Shown here: positions 23,340 through 36,850 of the stretch, piece after piece
How positions within the stretch are numbered: position 1 is the first letter of the stretch
Layout of the letters: each line of letters opens with the position of its first letter
Assembly (NCBI RefSeq): GCF_963678635.1
Contig: NC_087066.1
Span: 57,120,312 to 57,184,311, forward strand
Length of the DNA stretch: 64,000 nucleotides
Reading direction: 5' to 3'
Source: Symsagittifera roscoffensis
Taxonomy: Eukaryota > Xenacoelomorpha > Acoela > Convolutidae
Translations under genes and position numbers: made by a program
Notes under the pieces: model-generated
What the model was told of the DNA's origin: nothing
The model's input: the letters and a program-made list of their open reading frames with translations, nothing else
Databases searched by the model: none

Positions 23340-26300
23340 AGAAAAATTTTGGCCTGTTTGGACAAAAAAATCAACTTGATTCGTCTAAGATACGATCATT
23401 TACCTGAAAAATTTCATTAATTGGATGTCTGGCTCAAACTTCAACAATTTGTATAATCATGTTTTGTTATCATGTTTTATTATTATATTTTCTTATCGAA
23501 GTTGGAAAAAGAACAAGTATTGAAGCCTAATGATAGCAAAAATGTATGCCAAATGTATGCATCAAATTTTGCAATGTTTTTTTTTTTACACATTGTCGGA
23601 TGTTTCAACACAAAGACGAAACGGAACTTCGCACCACTTGCGACACAACACAACCATAAAAAAGCGTAAGTCGAAAAAAATGAAAAATGGTTAAAAAACT
23701 AGGTAGATCAAAATTTTCGTATGCCTCGATGAAAGACATATAAGACCCAGCTAAAGCTGGAGGTACGTGCTTCATCTTTTATTGAGTTTGTTATAATGAT
23801 GCGGAACAAAATGCGTTATTTCAAAAATTGGATTTGCCCAAAACCTTAGTTGTTTCTCTGATAAAAAAGTCAGAGTCAAAAATTTTTTCCTAAGCAATAA
23901 TTAATGAGTAGCCGCTTCTACAGGAAAAATTTGTGCAACCGCTTCTTTCGATTAAAGTTTTCAAAATCATGAAAATTCAGAGAATCATACCTTTGTGTTT
24001 AACAAAATTGGTTGGAGCGTCTTATTCAGAAGAGATTCATTCAACCTGTACTTTCGATTGAATTCAAAAACCTAGGCATTGCAGGGTAGTTCTCGAGAAA
24101 ACTCGAGTAGTTTCAAAAACGGTCAAAAAAAGAAAGCTTTGCCTTCTCCGAGGGCCATAAATTTGCGTATCAAAAAACTTCGGCGTAGTCAAAACGAACT
24201 TCATACAACCTATTTTTTGGATCAAACCCTAAACTTCAGATATAAGAGGGTGTTTTTGGTATAAATCATGAATTTTAGAAAAAAAAGCTTAAAAAAAATT
24301 ACATTTGCGAAGACAATAACTGTTTGTGAGAAAAATGATGAAATGCTGCTAATGAAGTGGAGCTTCCTACCACCAACAATCTACCACAATCTTGAGTTTG
24401 GGTCGTTATTTTTCGAGAAAAGTTTAAAAACTCAAACACGTAAAAAATGAAAAAAATTGACAATACCGAGGGCCATAGTCTTATGTGTTAAAAAAGTTTG
24501 GGCGTAGCAACTTCTATCAATCAAATTTGTTCTTATAATTGGAACCAAAATCTCGGATGTGCTAAGTTAGTTTTTGAGAAAACGAAAAAATATATAAAAT
24601 ATCGGTCCTATTTTTCCTCCACATACTTTTTTGAAGGCTGTAGACAAAGGGGTAAGTAAAGCTTAAGAAGATCAGGGGAGTATGCAATTACACAAGAGTG
24701 CAGGTCGGTTTTCTAAGGCACTATTGAAAATCGGTATTAGTTTTTTTAAAAAAAAAAAGCTAAAATTAAATTTTTGCATTGTGATAAATTTTTCTAAAAC
24801 GTCTAAGAAATAACCTAAAAGACCAAAAACCATACCAAACATTTTCAAAATACCTTTTTATCAAACAGGAATTTTTGGCAACCATGCCAAGAAAGACATT
24901 TGAATTTCATATTAGCAACTGAACGAAAGGTTTAAAGCGGAAACAAGGCTGACAATTTTCGAGCTGACACCAGTTGGGCCGAAAAAATACTGATTTTTTG
25001 AAAAACTTTAAAAAGTTTCAGTCCCACCTAAAAGTACCCTGTACTAACTAGTACCCGCTCATTAGTTAAAATTGAATTTTCATGAAATTAAGCATGTCAG
25101 CTGACGAGCAGGTCAATTGCAGAGCTTGTCAAAAGATTCAACTGATTTTGTTAAAATAGTTATTTACCCAAAAAAAATCTAGATACGGATTTGATAACGC
25201 TCGCTAGTTGCAAGCTTAATCATAACACTGCTTATCGTGTAAAAGAACAATCTTGTGGTTTTCGCATACGTCCAATATCGTATGCTCATGCAACATCCGG
25301 ATATTTTAGTCAACGTTAGAAAAATATTTGGCTTTTGATTATAAAATTTTTCTGCTCAAATGTTTGTCGAAACTTTTTTTTACAAAGTAGACTCTTTTTC
25401 GTCTCGTCCTCCACACTTCATACCTATTGGCATCAATTTTATGGTGCAACGATTGATTTTACAAAGTTAATTATGAAGTCCAAATATATTTGTAATGACC
25501 TAATTACTCACTTTGTCAATTTTCATCAGAAATGAACAAAATTTTAGCTTGTAAAATTTTGAGGTACAGGGGTTAGGAAAAACAGCATGAAAAGTTCTAT
25601 GACCATTCTACAGGAAGAGAATCAATATGGACTCAGATTTTTATAATACGAACTTCTGATTGCTTCATCTGATTTTAAAAAAAAAACATATTCCCACGGC
25701 AATTTCAATTTCAACTCGATAGATTTTGCGTCTAGTTACACCGTATTTAACTTTTGCCATATTTGCTGGATTCGCTTATTTTTAAAAAAACAATTAAAAC
25801 GTGCTGAATGAGATGAGTATCTTACAATAGCCGTACTGCTTGCATTAAGACGAAGCCATTGAAATAGTTTTAATTAAAATTTAGGTTAAAATTTTAACTG
25901 AATAAGTTTTTTTTCAAAACTTTTTCTCAAAATTTATTTTTAATTTACTCAATTTAACAATTGATTCTAGAGTGTGATGAATTGATACAATTTAGAATGG
26001 GTAACATTGAAATTAAAACATGAAAATTTTGATGCCCCAAAACTTTTTACAGGCTTGTTTTCAAGGATATGCTTTCTCTGCCAAGTTAAGAAAGAATTTT
26101 AAAGTTTGCCGTGAGATTAATAAATAACTTTTAAAAGCCAAAATAGCATTAAAATTGATTTCAATTTCAACTCTTGCTCTCATCATCATATCAAATTTTC
26201 TACCTAAGTTTAGCAAAAATATTGCCTTTTGATGATACGCCACAAACATAACAGTTTTCATTGTATCAAAATTGATACTCTTTTCTTAACTTCAAAAATA

Positions 26301-26580
26301 AACTTTTGTCAAAACTCTAAAAAAAATAACTCCCGGGCAGAATTGAAAGTGTATAATGACAAGTATAATGTCATTAGAAAGCTTTGAACGGAAGTTGATC
26401 AAGTTTCAGCAAATTTTGTTTCAACTTTCGAGCAAAAACTTTCGTTTGGGGTGGTTTTTGCTTGCGTGGTTTGTTTATTCAGTCGAATTCGAAAAACCGA
26501 GAAAATGATTTTTACCAAAAAACAATTTGAAAGCACATTGAAAATATTGAAACTTCGAGGTCAAATGTAAAAAGACATTT
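23340..26580. other. AT-rich stretch with diverged direct repeats
   Basis: Two related blocks share CCGAGGGCCATA...GGCGTAG (24,147-24,187 and 24,466-24,510), preceded by TTYTCGAGAAAA, giving a diverged direct repeat of about 325 bases. A motif, CGGAACTTCGCACCACTTGCG (23,621), has a relative at 49,495. No gene was identified. Confidence 0.4.
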
Positions 26581-26589
26581 CATTTTCTT

Positions 26590-26930
26590 TTATTTTTTAA
26601 TAAAATTCTGGGGGTTCAAAAATTGCCAATTTAGCCATGCTGTGGACTCTTTTACGCTCTCTGTGAAGATTTTATCCATGATGCTGAAAACGTAACGCGA
26701 CTTATTCAAGCGTACGAATTATAGCGGCATACGAATCTTTCCCAATTGAATCGGGCAAGCTAATCGGTCTTAAAAATTTTGTACTGCTCAAATTTCCATA
26801 TTTGATGTTTGATATTGTTCAAAAACAATGGTTTTTGTTTTTTTTTTATTCTCGTAACAGTTTATCAATATCAATTAAGGGGCAGTCGGAACATCCAGGG
26901 ATTTGCCCTGATATACGAGCAGTTTTGATT
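26590..26930. repeat. Dispersed repeat copy with terminal hairpin
   Basis: Shares GGGTTCAAAAATTGCCAATTTAG with the 22.7-kb copy, and CATCCAGGGATTTGCCCTGATA (26,892 on) with the conserved hairpin of the 36.8- and 61.0-kb copies. The middle is diverged. Confidence 0.5.
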
Positions 26931-26999
26931 ATTATTCGATTTATTTCACTCAAGGATTTTTGTAAATTTGAATGAAATTTATGGCTGAAAATAACCAAA

Positions 27000-29900
27000 C
27001 GTTGGTGAAAGTAAGTTTATGGCTTATCCTCAAGATTGGTTCAAAACTTTGACCCAAAAAAGCAAGTTTTTTTTTCATGAGAAAGTGGCTGAAGCAAAGT
27101 AGAAGAACTAGTTTAGGAATTTCTTTGCTATAAAAAAAAAACGATTTCATTGCTCAACTTCAAGTCAAGTCTTCAAAATTTGATGTTACTTGTCACAGAA
27201 ACCATGTAGATTTCAAGATATCTAAAAAAACACATCTTGGATTTAATTTGTGCATCAAAAAATTACTGTTGCGGTTTCAATGTCATCTATTATAGATATG
27301 AATCAAAAGCAAGTAAATGCTAAAAAGTGGCCAAAATAGCTTCAAACTTGTTCATATGAAAAATTTCTAAAATTTCTAATCATTTTTGTTTGGAGAAAAT
27401 AATTAGCTCAACTCTTCTTGGTGCGTTTTTAATGTCGCCTAGTAGATAACGGATCCCGTTAATTCTTTTTAAATGAAATTTATGATTGTGCTAGTTCGTA
27501 GCTGTTTGTAGTTAACGCTATTTGGAAGTTTTTCAGATCGAGGAAACAATAAAAATTATCATTCGACAAGGCTAGGTCAATGCCGACAAACCCATGCGCA
27601 AAAAAAATTTGAATGCTCCGAGATTGGACAAACATTTTCGACAAGAAGTGAAGTTAGTCAATAGTCAGACAGAATTGAACCGCAGAGACATTACTGATCA
27701 TAGCGACAATAACTTACCATCTGCAAAACTTTTTCTTTGTCTAAATTAAATACGATAACGCCAACACTTATGGTAATACACATAGAGTATGCCAGAAAAA
27801 CGGCAAAGGTTTATAAATCAAAAAAGTAGTTTTGACAGTTTTCATGGCTTATTACACCCTTGGTTTTGGGTAGCAAAAAGCATTGGTGTGGTAATTATCA
27901 TGACAAATGCGCGGGCGGAAATTAAAAAGGAACTGTAGCCTGAAATGACGCGATAGGTGGTGCTAGAAGCGAAAGGAAACACTAAGACAAAAATATGAAT
28001 TTATTCCGCCATCTCATCTATCTTGTTTTGCATATATTTGGGTGGCAAAGAAAGAAATTAGAATTGAAAGAGAACAGCAAGATTGAGGGTCTAAAAGCAA
28101 AAAAGAATATCAAAACATAGTATTGTGAAAATTCAAAAACAATTCGTCTTTTCTTTGCCCATTTTATGACAGATTTTATAGCACAAAACGAATATATAAG
28201 AGATTGTTCAAGACTAAACAGCAACACTGAAGCAAAAATGAGAAAAAACGGGAGAAAAAGACAAAAAAAAAGAAGAGAAAAGACACAGAAAAGCATATAG
28301 GAACCAAGAAGACCTATGCCACCATCCATACTGCATCTAGGCGAGTAGTACTACTTGTTGTGTCCTTTGTATACGAGCGGAAGAGCGCCACACATCAAAA
28401 GACACTTGAATATTTTATCTCATTTCTAACATCACCATTCATATTACAAGGGCCATGCTCTGTTAACTTGAGTGGTGGAAAATATACTGGTATATTATAC
28501 AGGGTAGGAGTACAAAAGTGGTATTTAAATTCCCCCTAACTTGACGTGAACAAGCATCACGGGAAGGAGAGGGGGGGGGAGGGGGGAAGGGGATGTTAAA
28601 ACTAACGATGGGTGTACTGGCAAGCTGTTAAAGGGGAGGGGGGTTGACGTGGTGTGGAAGCAGCAATGGTTGGCGGGTTTTGGGTTTTCCCTTGTGGTTT
28701 TCCTTTTCCTATTAGACCGGGAATGGGTTATAAAAGGTACTTCAGACGTAGAGATCACTAATTTAATTACCAGATTTGCTCTAAATATACATTAGGTCTT
28801 CATTGTAAAATTGCTGCATGATACCAAGCTACTTCTTTTGTGCTTCTTTTGAGCTGACCATGCAAGTGAATAATCGGTTTCATTTTACGTCGCACAGGAT
28901 TTTCCCATCGCACTTCATCATCACAACGAAAAAAAAACAGGAAAAAAATAAATAAACAGGGGAACAAGCGAAGGGGGGGGGGTGATAGTTTTTTCAAGAA
29001 AAAAAACGAAAAAAATTTGCCCTCTTTTCTTGCTCCACAACTGATTCAGAGGTAGATGTTCAAAAAAACTGTCAAATTTTTGATGATTTCTTAGCTCTTC
29101 AAACGCATTAAGGACCCCAGGAAAAGCTTTTGCAAAATAGTCCAAAAAACCGTTTTAAGGCACTTCCAGAAGATTTTGGCCAAATAATTTGTTTGTTTTT
29201 TTTTTCGTCGCGCGCGCCCCTTCAAAAGTACTCTCAATAGGTCGGTCGCCTGAAAATGGCTGGCATAAAATATTACCAAAGGGGGGCTTTAGAGTTAAGG
29301 AGTTTCGGGACAAATTCTTGCAAAAATTCTGGCTAAGTTTCTTGCGAATTATAAGAAATTTTTTTGAAAAATCTTTCAAAATTTTGCATTCCTAAGACCA
29401 CTGAGCTTCTTTTTGTTGTATGAATTTTACAATAACATTAAAAACACGTCTCCACGTCTGCGACGCTATATGAGCTTTTGACTTTTGATGCTAGAGTGCT
29501 CAAAGAATCAGTAAAATCCTAATTGACTCCAACGAATTTGCTTACAGTTATTTTTCTATATCAAAAATTTTATACCCAAAGCAAATTCATTAATCGGTTA
29601 TGATTTTTAGCTTTGACATTGAATGAAAGAAAAAAAAATTTAGGTATATGGCAATTTTTGGTTCCAATTGTTAAGGCGTTTGAAATGAAAATTTTCCATG
29701 GAAATATTTTTTAACCCAATGAAATAATCGACCACTGCGGTTCGAAGAGCAACAATAAATCACTTGCAATCAATTTTCGTGAAAATATACAGATTGAAAA
29801 CTGCAATTTTTTAAATCAAAATATTGGCCTAACTTATGCGATCAAATAATAAAAACTATCAATAATGCTCAATCAGCGCATCAGGCGCTCAAATTTTTAT

Positions 29901-30650
29901 GATTCCCGTTAAATCTGCGAATCGCTTAAGCCAAAAAAATTCCAAAAACATACAACAACTTAATGACAACACTCCGAAAAAAATTTCAATCTTTGAAATT
30001 TTTAATTTGAAGTAATAGTACAGTGTTGATTTAAACTATCCGGACATACTGAACAAAATTTGAAGTTTCAAACGCGTTTTTGTGAAGTTGGAGTTGAAAA
30101 AAATTGCTTAGAATTTCAACAGAGTTAATGTGGTGCAATTTTTTTCTCCAAAAATCTCAACCAAAATTTACCCAAGAAATGAGACGCGCGCTTTTTTCAT
30201 TCATCAAAACAACGCTTAAACTACCAAAATAATTGATGAGAAAATTATACAAAAAGAAGCTTTGCACTCATTCCAACAAAATTCTATAAGGCTTAAACTT
30301 CAAATCCAAAAATCTGTAAAAATAACTTTTTTGGTTGATAGCCAAAAAGTTCATTTTTACTATATAAAAATCAAAATCTTTGATTTAGAAACAAATTTCA
30401 ACGTTTCGCGCAAATTTTTGTAAGTTTATCCCTTCTAAAATTTCGTTCAACTGTGTGAGAAACTTCTCTTTCAATTTTTTCATCAATTAATTTGATATTT
30501 TCAGCATATTTTTTTATTAAAAAAAACTAACGTGACGCATTGTTGGGGTAAAATTTTGGCTGCGAACTTAGAAGAGAAAATTTGAGAAAAATGCGTTTGA
30601 ATTTTCGAAAGTGTTTTGTTGCGTCCGGTTAATTTAAATCAGCACTAAAT
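27000..30650. other. AT-rich stretch with purine tracts and G runs
   Basis: The + strand is strongly purine-rich at 28,020-28,300, 28,555-28,650 and 28,925-28,985, with runs of 6-10 G. A perfect GTAAGT donor on the minus strand at 27,712-27,717 ends a possible 23-base micro-exon (27,718-27,740, acceptor TTTAATTTAG), which I cannot connect to anything. No supported gene is present. Confidence 0.4.
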
Positions 30651-30769
30651 CAGACTCAATGTTTAAGAAAATAGCCGAAAGCAAGTATGAAGATAAAAAT
30701 AAGGTTTCTGGCATAGTATAAAATACATATACCATCGAGTGACACATCGACAAAAGATGCAGCTGATAC

Positions 30770-30887
30770 CTGCAGCGCTGTTTTTGAAGTTTTGCTTAAG
30801 TATAGAGAACTTTCTGATCTTACGTAGTTATGTTTTTTCTTTTGCATTAAAGATGAAATGAGGTCATTCAAATTTTGTAAAAGCGGT
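30770..30887 (-). CDS. Candidate upstream exon, possibly of the 16-20 kb gene
   Basis: The acceptor CGAAAACTTGGCAG precedes 30,887, and a good donor CTGCAG|GTATCAG follows 30,770. The frame is open between them, entering with two bases and leaving at a codon boundary, with residues PLLQNLNDLISSLMQ and KHNYVRSESSLYLSKTSKTA. The outgoing phase matches the alternative frame that starts at 20,195. The implied intron is about 10.6 kb. Unlike many A-rich pseudo-exons here it is mixed in composition, but no transcript evidence exists. Confidence 0.3.
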
Positions 30888-31799
30888 CTGCCAAGTTTTC
30901 GAAAATTTTTTTTGATCAAACACGAATATGTAGATGGCTGGTTTATTTCTTACAAGGCCAGTAAATTTAGCTGAACAAATTTAATCATGATTTTCGACAT
31001 TTCTAAGTTAGGTAACTTTATGATTGTTTCATCGTAATTCATTGGTATACTGAAGTTTGTGTTAGTGTGAAAATAGAATTTGGGTTGAAATCGAAGTGGT
31101 CTAGCAGGCTAAAAAACTGGTTTATCACTAAAAGCACCTCTCCGTGTCTCGGCGGCTTTTCATTGGGTTGTTTCTTTCCATTGCACTTAGTTGAACTCAA
31201 AGGTTTTTCTGCAGCTCAAAGAAGACCTTCATGTACTTTATCATCCATTGATCTGCATCGCTCAACATTTTCAAGCATCTGCTGACATGAACATTTTTTT
31301 CGTTTGAGTGCAAAGAAAGCCCATAACGGATTTTGACCTTCCAGTTTTTGGTGGGTTTTAATAAATAGCTTTTGATGTTTTTGGGTCCACATAGTTTTGA
31401 TTTTCCAACTTGTCGCCCTTCAACCCTTCAGCTTCTACTGATGAGCGCCAAAATATGTTTACCAGTTGTGAATCATCTCATCTGTTGCATTGAAAAAACT
31501 GCCTGAAGTTTCAGTTTTTGATTTTAATTTATAATTTTTGCTCATCTGTAAAAAAAATGTTGTCTGCTCTTTGAATTTGCGCTTCTGCGATTGATTTCAG
31601 CCTTTTTTTTCATGCATTTGATGAGCTGAGACATTTTTTTTTCGCTCTGGGATAAAAAAAGTATTGTCATGGCTTAGTAGCCGGCAATCTCAGTCTTTCA
31701 TTGTTTTCTCTGTCAGGGGCAAACTTTCAAGCCACAGCTCGCTTTTCGTGAAGTTGCTCTCAAGTTTTTTTTCGTTTTTGGTGCCATTTTTGTTGCCAA

Positions 31800-34150
31800 G
31801 ATTTTGAAAACACACAATTTTCAGAGAATCTATCGATTTTGTAGATATTCTCAGAATCGCTAACGATTTTGAGGTGCAATTTGTAGTAAGACGCGATCCT
31901 TTCCCTTTTGTTTTCTTTTCTATATTTGCTGTGTCTCACAAAGGTGTCAGAGATTTGACTATTCGAGGATCAAAAATAAGGTGCGAACCAACATATAACA
32001 TAAAAATCAAAAAAAAAATTCTTAGACCTGAAAATGGGCTACGTTTTCAATGATTATGAACTATTTTCTTTTGACAATGGGGGATAAAAAAAGGCTGAAT
32101 TGATGCATTTAGTTTTGGGGTCACGAAATATTCTTCAGCCGCAAGCTTTTTTTAAGATAGAATGAAGATTTTTGTCTCACCCAAACAGATTTTTGAAATT
32201 GAATCAGGTCTGCTTGTGGGCTTATTTTGGCATCATTCGCAAAACAGATAAAGGGCTAATTAAGATCAACAAATTCAATCTGCACCTTGAAACTACTCGG
32301 CGTTAAGCATGAAACTATCAAAACGGCTTGTTAAAAAGATTTTCAGATTCTATTTTTATCAGAGCAGTATTTTCAAAACATTTTTTCTTTTGACATTTTT
32401 TTAAGTTAAACTTATAATTTACTGTAAACAATTTTTTTTAAATGTTTTGGTTTTTGTTTGAAAAAAAACTGCTAATCAACTCTATCTTGCAATTCAAACT
32501 GAAAAATACAAGCTTCACCGGCTGCTGCGCAAGAAGAACAGAAGGTTCCGAGAATAGTTTTATAATTCTTTCTTTTTCTATATGATTGAAATACAAGAGA
32601 AAGAAATTCATACTGATAAATCAATTGGCGCCATCTGAAAATTATGTCCATATATAATTTTTTGTAAGTATAATTTAGAAAAAGTATTTTTAAAAGATTT
32701 AACCATTATTACAGTCAGATCATGAAAAATTCATTGTGCAAAAATGAAACAAGTGGAAAAAAGTATATTTTGTAGTGAAAAACGCTTTTTGTACATAGTT
32801 TCAAAGTAAAAAGTAGTCCAATAGAATCATTGAAAAAAAAGTTAACTATTTGGGTACTGAGTAAAAATCAATGATTTTGAATATGACATTCAAGATCAAC
32901 GGTATAAAACGGAAGAAAACGAGGGCATTGCGATAACCCTGACTGCCTATTAACATGCAAATATCTTTTTAATTAGGTGTTTATTTAGAAGAAAAACAAA
33001 TTAGATTATTATCTAATTAATTTCGAAATCACTTTTCTTCAAGTAAAAAGAGTTTTAACTCCGAATTGGGCTTTCGACAAAGATCACGTTTATAAAAATT
33101 GCACATTTGGTTGAATTTAAACTGAAAGTAGCAAGCAAGCACGTCTTTATTAACCAATTGGTTCGCAGAAAGCAATGAATCTTTGAATTATTTGAAACGT
33201 ATTTTAGATTCATTAGAGCCAGCTATTGATTTGGTAAATAAAAATTTTGTGCAATTTTTTAAACTAAATTTTCCGAAAATTTTATTTCTGAAAGTGAAAA
33301 ATCTTTCAAAATGTCATAGCTCGGAAGTTAAAAGATTTGAGGCAGCCATGCTTGAAGGCCAAAATTCGCAACATCTGAGAAATTCGGGATGTGCAAAAAT
33401 ATCATAATATTGCAAATCAAGGCTTTTGAAAGAAAATAGATTTGAGAATATCAAATTTTGATAAGTTATTGAAATCTAAAGGTTTTGAAAATTTATGAAA
33501 AAATAACACAAGTTGTAATATCTTGTAAAGTAAAATTCTTAGGTTATTCATATGTGTATGCGAATTTTCAACTTGTGGAATAACCCTGACAGCACATCAT
33601 CATAAGTTTGCCAATTTCCAAGATTTTGTGAAGTTTTTAAAATCTAAGTTTTTTTAAAAATTTATGAAAAACCCCCACCATAGGGTTGCTAAAAATAAGG
33701 CTTGTAAAATCTTTTAAATCTGTACTTTTTGAAAACTTTAAAAAACATAAAAAATGTCATATCTCGGAACACTAGTATGACCACTAAAACCAAATATCTA
33801 CCTCCAAATATGTCTGCTCAATTTTTTTTAATGCTTCAAATCTAAATTTTTTTGAAAGTCAAAAGATCAAAGAAAATCTCAAATCACAGAAGCTAAAAAG
33901 ATTTGGGCAGACATTTTTGGAGCCAAGATTTGTAATCCTTCAGAGTATCCAGACAGCACCCTGTTTTACGCCAAGGAATTTTAAACTTTAGCGTAAGTAA
34001 TTCAAATCTCGAAACTGAAAACGTTTCTCAAAACATCACTAAGATCTGTCTAGACATTTGGTTTTGATCTAAAGAAAGATTTTGAGTTGATACTTTTCCA
34101 TTTTTTGGATTGAAAGAAAAACTTCATGATTTTTGCTTGGACAATTTCCC
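31800..34150. other. AT-rich stretch with degenerate tandem repeats
   Basis: From about 33,290 to 34,090 related blocks recur: AAAATGTCATAGCTCGGAA (33,310), AAAATGTCATATCTCGGAA (33,757), then AGATTTGGGCAGACATTTTTGG (33,899) and TCTGTCTAGACATTTGG (34,044). These indicate an old, diverged tandem array. No gene was identified. Confidence 0.4.
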
Positions 34151-34800
34151 CAATGGATTTTGTTATAAGTTTTCTGCTCCTTCACCATTCTGCTCATTAA
34201 CTGGCCAACGAATAAGCCATTGTCTAGCTACTGCAAAGTAACTCTGTTATTGACTCTAGATATGCGGGACAGTAACTGGTTTTTTTTTCGGAGTTCTACC
34301 CTATGCTTACAAACTTGCAACGCGTTGAAACGACGGTTAATTTATGATATAAAAAAAAAGAAGTTATGCATTCACTACCCTATGTTAGAACATTTAGGTA
34401 ATTAGTAATCCAATAACTAATGTTGTCTAGGAATTGAATTGAAAGAAAAACGACGGCATCAAAATTACAAAAATAAAATTTTACAATTTAAATGCTAGAC
34501 AATGTTTACTATTAGATTAGTTACTACCTAAATCTTATAACATTGTGTACACCAGAACGCATAATTTCTTCTTTTATAACTTAAAAGTGACCGTCACCTC
34601 AACGCCTTGCGAACTTGCAAGCAGAGGGTAAGAATCTGTGCGAGAAATAAAATCGGTTGTTGTGGACTTTATACAGAGAGTCAATAACTGAAATATTTTG
34701 CAGTACCTGTACAATTGCGTATTTGGTGGCTAGCCAAGAAGCAGAATTGCCAAGGAGCAAGAAGGGTCTAGGAGCAGAAAAACAAACAAAAACTGAAATA
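34150..34800. repeat. Long foldback (inverted repeat), about 290-bp arms
   Basis: The left arm, about 34,150-34,433, pairs with the right arm, about 34,493-34,800, around a 60-base loop. Matching stations run outward along the whole length: ATTTAGGTAATTAGTAAT against the complement of ATTAGTTACTACCTAAAT; TGCTTACAAACTTGCAACGC against GCCTTGCGAACTTGCAAGCA; GTTATTGACTCT against AGAGTCAATAAC; TTTTCTGCTCCT against AGGAGCAGAAAA. Divergence is considerable, so it is an old insertion or an inverted duplication. Open frames inside it (34,599-34,842) are not considered genes. Confidence 0.7.
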
Positions 34801-34997
34801 ATTGAGCTAATCGATAAAATCAATTATTGGAATCGTCATTAACCTCAAGGAAATGAGTAAATTATACATTAATTGTATAAAGTGACTAAGTTTTTTCAAC
34901 CGAAGTTTTTTGTTAAAAAATACTGATAAAATTACTCAATTTATGCATAATTTAATCGATTCTTAGTTAATATTATCAAGTCAAATACTTGTGTTCA

Positions 34998-35190
34998 GGG
35001 ACAGATCCAAGATTTTCAGGAGGGTGGTTTTAGGCACTTTTTTGGACCGAAAAGGTGGACCAAAAATTATCACCCTCCCTCAAAAATAATACATATAAGC
35101 GCCGAATGCGCCTTTAAAAAAAATTAGGGGTTCGAATCCTTGAGAAAAATTTTAGGGATTCAGAGGGTCGAATCCCTGAGGGAGCAGGCC
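34998..35190. mobile_element. Truncated hAT-type MITE related to the 54-kb element
   Basis: Starts CAGGGACAGATCCAAG, comparable with the CAGGGGCGGATTTAGG tip at 54,058, and shares internal GCGCCTTTAAAAAAAATTAGG and TCGAATCCCTGAGGGAG features. No matching 3' tip was found, so it appears truncated. Confidence 0.4.
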
Positions 35191-35498
35191 GTCCTGCTAT
35201 TGGACCATTCTGCTTATTGCTTCGCCTCCTACGTATTCATACTGCTCACTAAGTAGACAAATTCAACATTAACCAATCAGAACCGAGATTAAAAAGCAAA
35301 CGTATGAAACGAATGATTAACAATGTTTTCTTTCCTATATTTGTTTTTTTATTATTTCGATTCTGATCAGTTTATATAATACGTATCTACTTACTGAAGA
35401 TTGTAAATACGCGGTTGTCCACATACAGACAGCACTCAAAATAACAAGTAGGAATGCCGGTGTTGCGATGCTTGAGTGAAACTTGTGAAAGCCAGAAG

Positions 35499-35698
35499 NN
35501 NNNNNNNNNNNNNNNNNNNNNNNNNNNNNNNNNNNNNNNNNNNNNNNNNNNNNNNNNNNNNNNNNNNNNNNNNNNNNNNNNNNNNNNNNNNNNNNNNNNN
35601 NNNNNNNNNNNNNNNNNNNNNNNNNNNNNNNNNNNNNNNNNNNNNNNNNNNNNNNNNNNNNNNNNNNNNNNNNNNNNNNNNNNNNNNNNNNNNNNNNN
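35499..35698. other. Assembly gap, 200 N
   Basis: Exactly 200 N, probably a fixed-size scaffold gap of unknown true length. Open frames crossing it are meaningless. Confidence 0.99.
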
Positions 35699-36339
35699 GA
35701 GAACAAAAATTGCTTAGAAGTTTACCAAAACTAATAATGGATAATTTTGTGAATCTTTTTCAGTCAATCAAACATTACACTACAACTACACGGTCAAAAA
35801 TTGCCAAATTTATATTAACGAAAGCCTTTTACGTAGTCCAAAATTTTACGAGGGTTTTAGAAAAAATTGCATGAAAAAATGAGTTTTATTTGATATACAA
35901 AATTATCAATTTTACTAAATAAAGCCAAAATTTTATTTTAACGTTTCTGCGCAATTTTTTGGAGATTCTAATCTTCATATACTTTGTTGAGCTACTTAAA
36001 AGGCTCCCATTGATATAAATTTGGCACAACTTGATCCGGTGATTGTAGCATAATTTTCTAATAACTGAAAAAACCAATTTGTTTCAATAACTGAAAAAGC
36101 CATAATTTTAAACCCAAATTTTGCAAAATTATTTCAAAAGAAATTTTAATCAAGTTTTTTATTCATCAATTTTCACCTAAGTTCAACCCAATTTTAAAAA
36201 AACGCGTCGTAAATTTCAAGATTAATACTTTTCGTCCGGATAATTTAAATCAGCACTAGCATTAAAGGGATAGAGAGAAATTCAAATGACTCTGATTAAT
36301 TGATTCAATAGAAAAAAGACAAAACTTTGTTTGTTTTGT

Positions 36340-36850
36340 TTCAATTTTTTAAAAATTTTTGTTCCACCTATTTTCGAAAAAAATTACGGAAAATTTGTGC
36401 TCGAGTTGGTCGACATTTTAACTAGCAATTTTTGATGGAATTTTTTTATATCGTGTAAAAAGTATTGTTGCCTTGAGCTCAAACAAAAAATAATTTTTCA
36501 TCTTTGATTATTTTTCGGGAAATTATTGGGATTTTAAGATAGTCAACTTGGACGATTTGGGATAATTAACGCCCGATATATTTCGTGGTATTAACGCGGA
36601 AAGCGGAATTTAATCCCTATTAGAAATCGTTCCAAATTGAAATTAAGCGAGGTATTTGGTCAATTTATTACGTCGCTTGAAATAGCGTGTGGGGGAATGA
36701 TTTTCAAAAAAAATCAAAGAGAAGTTTTGAGTTTTTATTCATTTTTTAAATATCACCCATTTTCTAAATCGAACACTACTCCATAGACCTTAAAAAGCAA
36801 TCGTAACATTCAGGGCTTTGTCCTGACACAAGCAGTCTTGTTTAAAAATT
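36340..36850. repeat. Dispersed repeat copy with terminal hairpin
   Basis: Contains AGTATTGTTGCCTTGAGCTC, TTTGGGATAATTAACGCCCG with the following GTGGTATTAACGCGG, and at its end CATTCAGGGCTTTGTCCTGA, which can form a stem. It is in the same orientation as the 22.5- and 26.6-kb copies. Confidence 0.55.

Noticed and set aside
28018-28329. 103-codon minus ORF rich in Phe and Leu, like a membrane protein.
   Set aside because: It is the complement of a purine tract. T-rich codons give Phe/Leu automatically.
31070-31800. On the minus strand a single frame of about 240 codons reads hydrophilic, protein-like residues between stops.
   Set aside because: It contains seven stops and the strand is A-rich, which by itself yields Lys/Glu/Gln/Asn-rich translations. 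No splice chain removes the stops.
35120-35215. GGTTCGAATCC-like B boxes suggesting a tRNA gene.
   Set aside because: No cloverleaf or A box at proper spacing. The same sequence belongs to the hAT MITE interior (compare 54,110-54,130).
35335-35874. Open frames spanning the N block.
   Set aside because: They cross the assembly gap and contain unknown residues.
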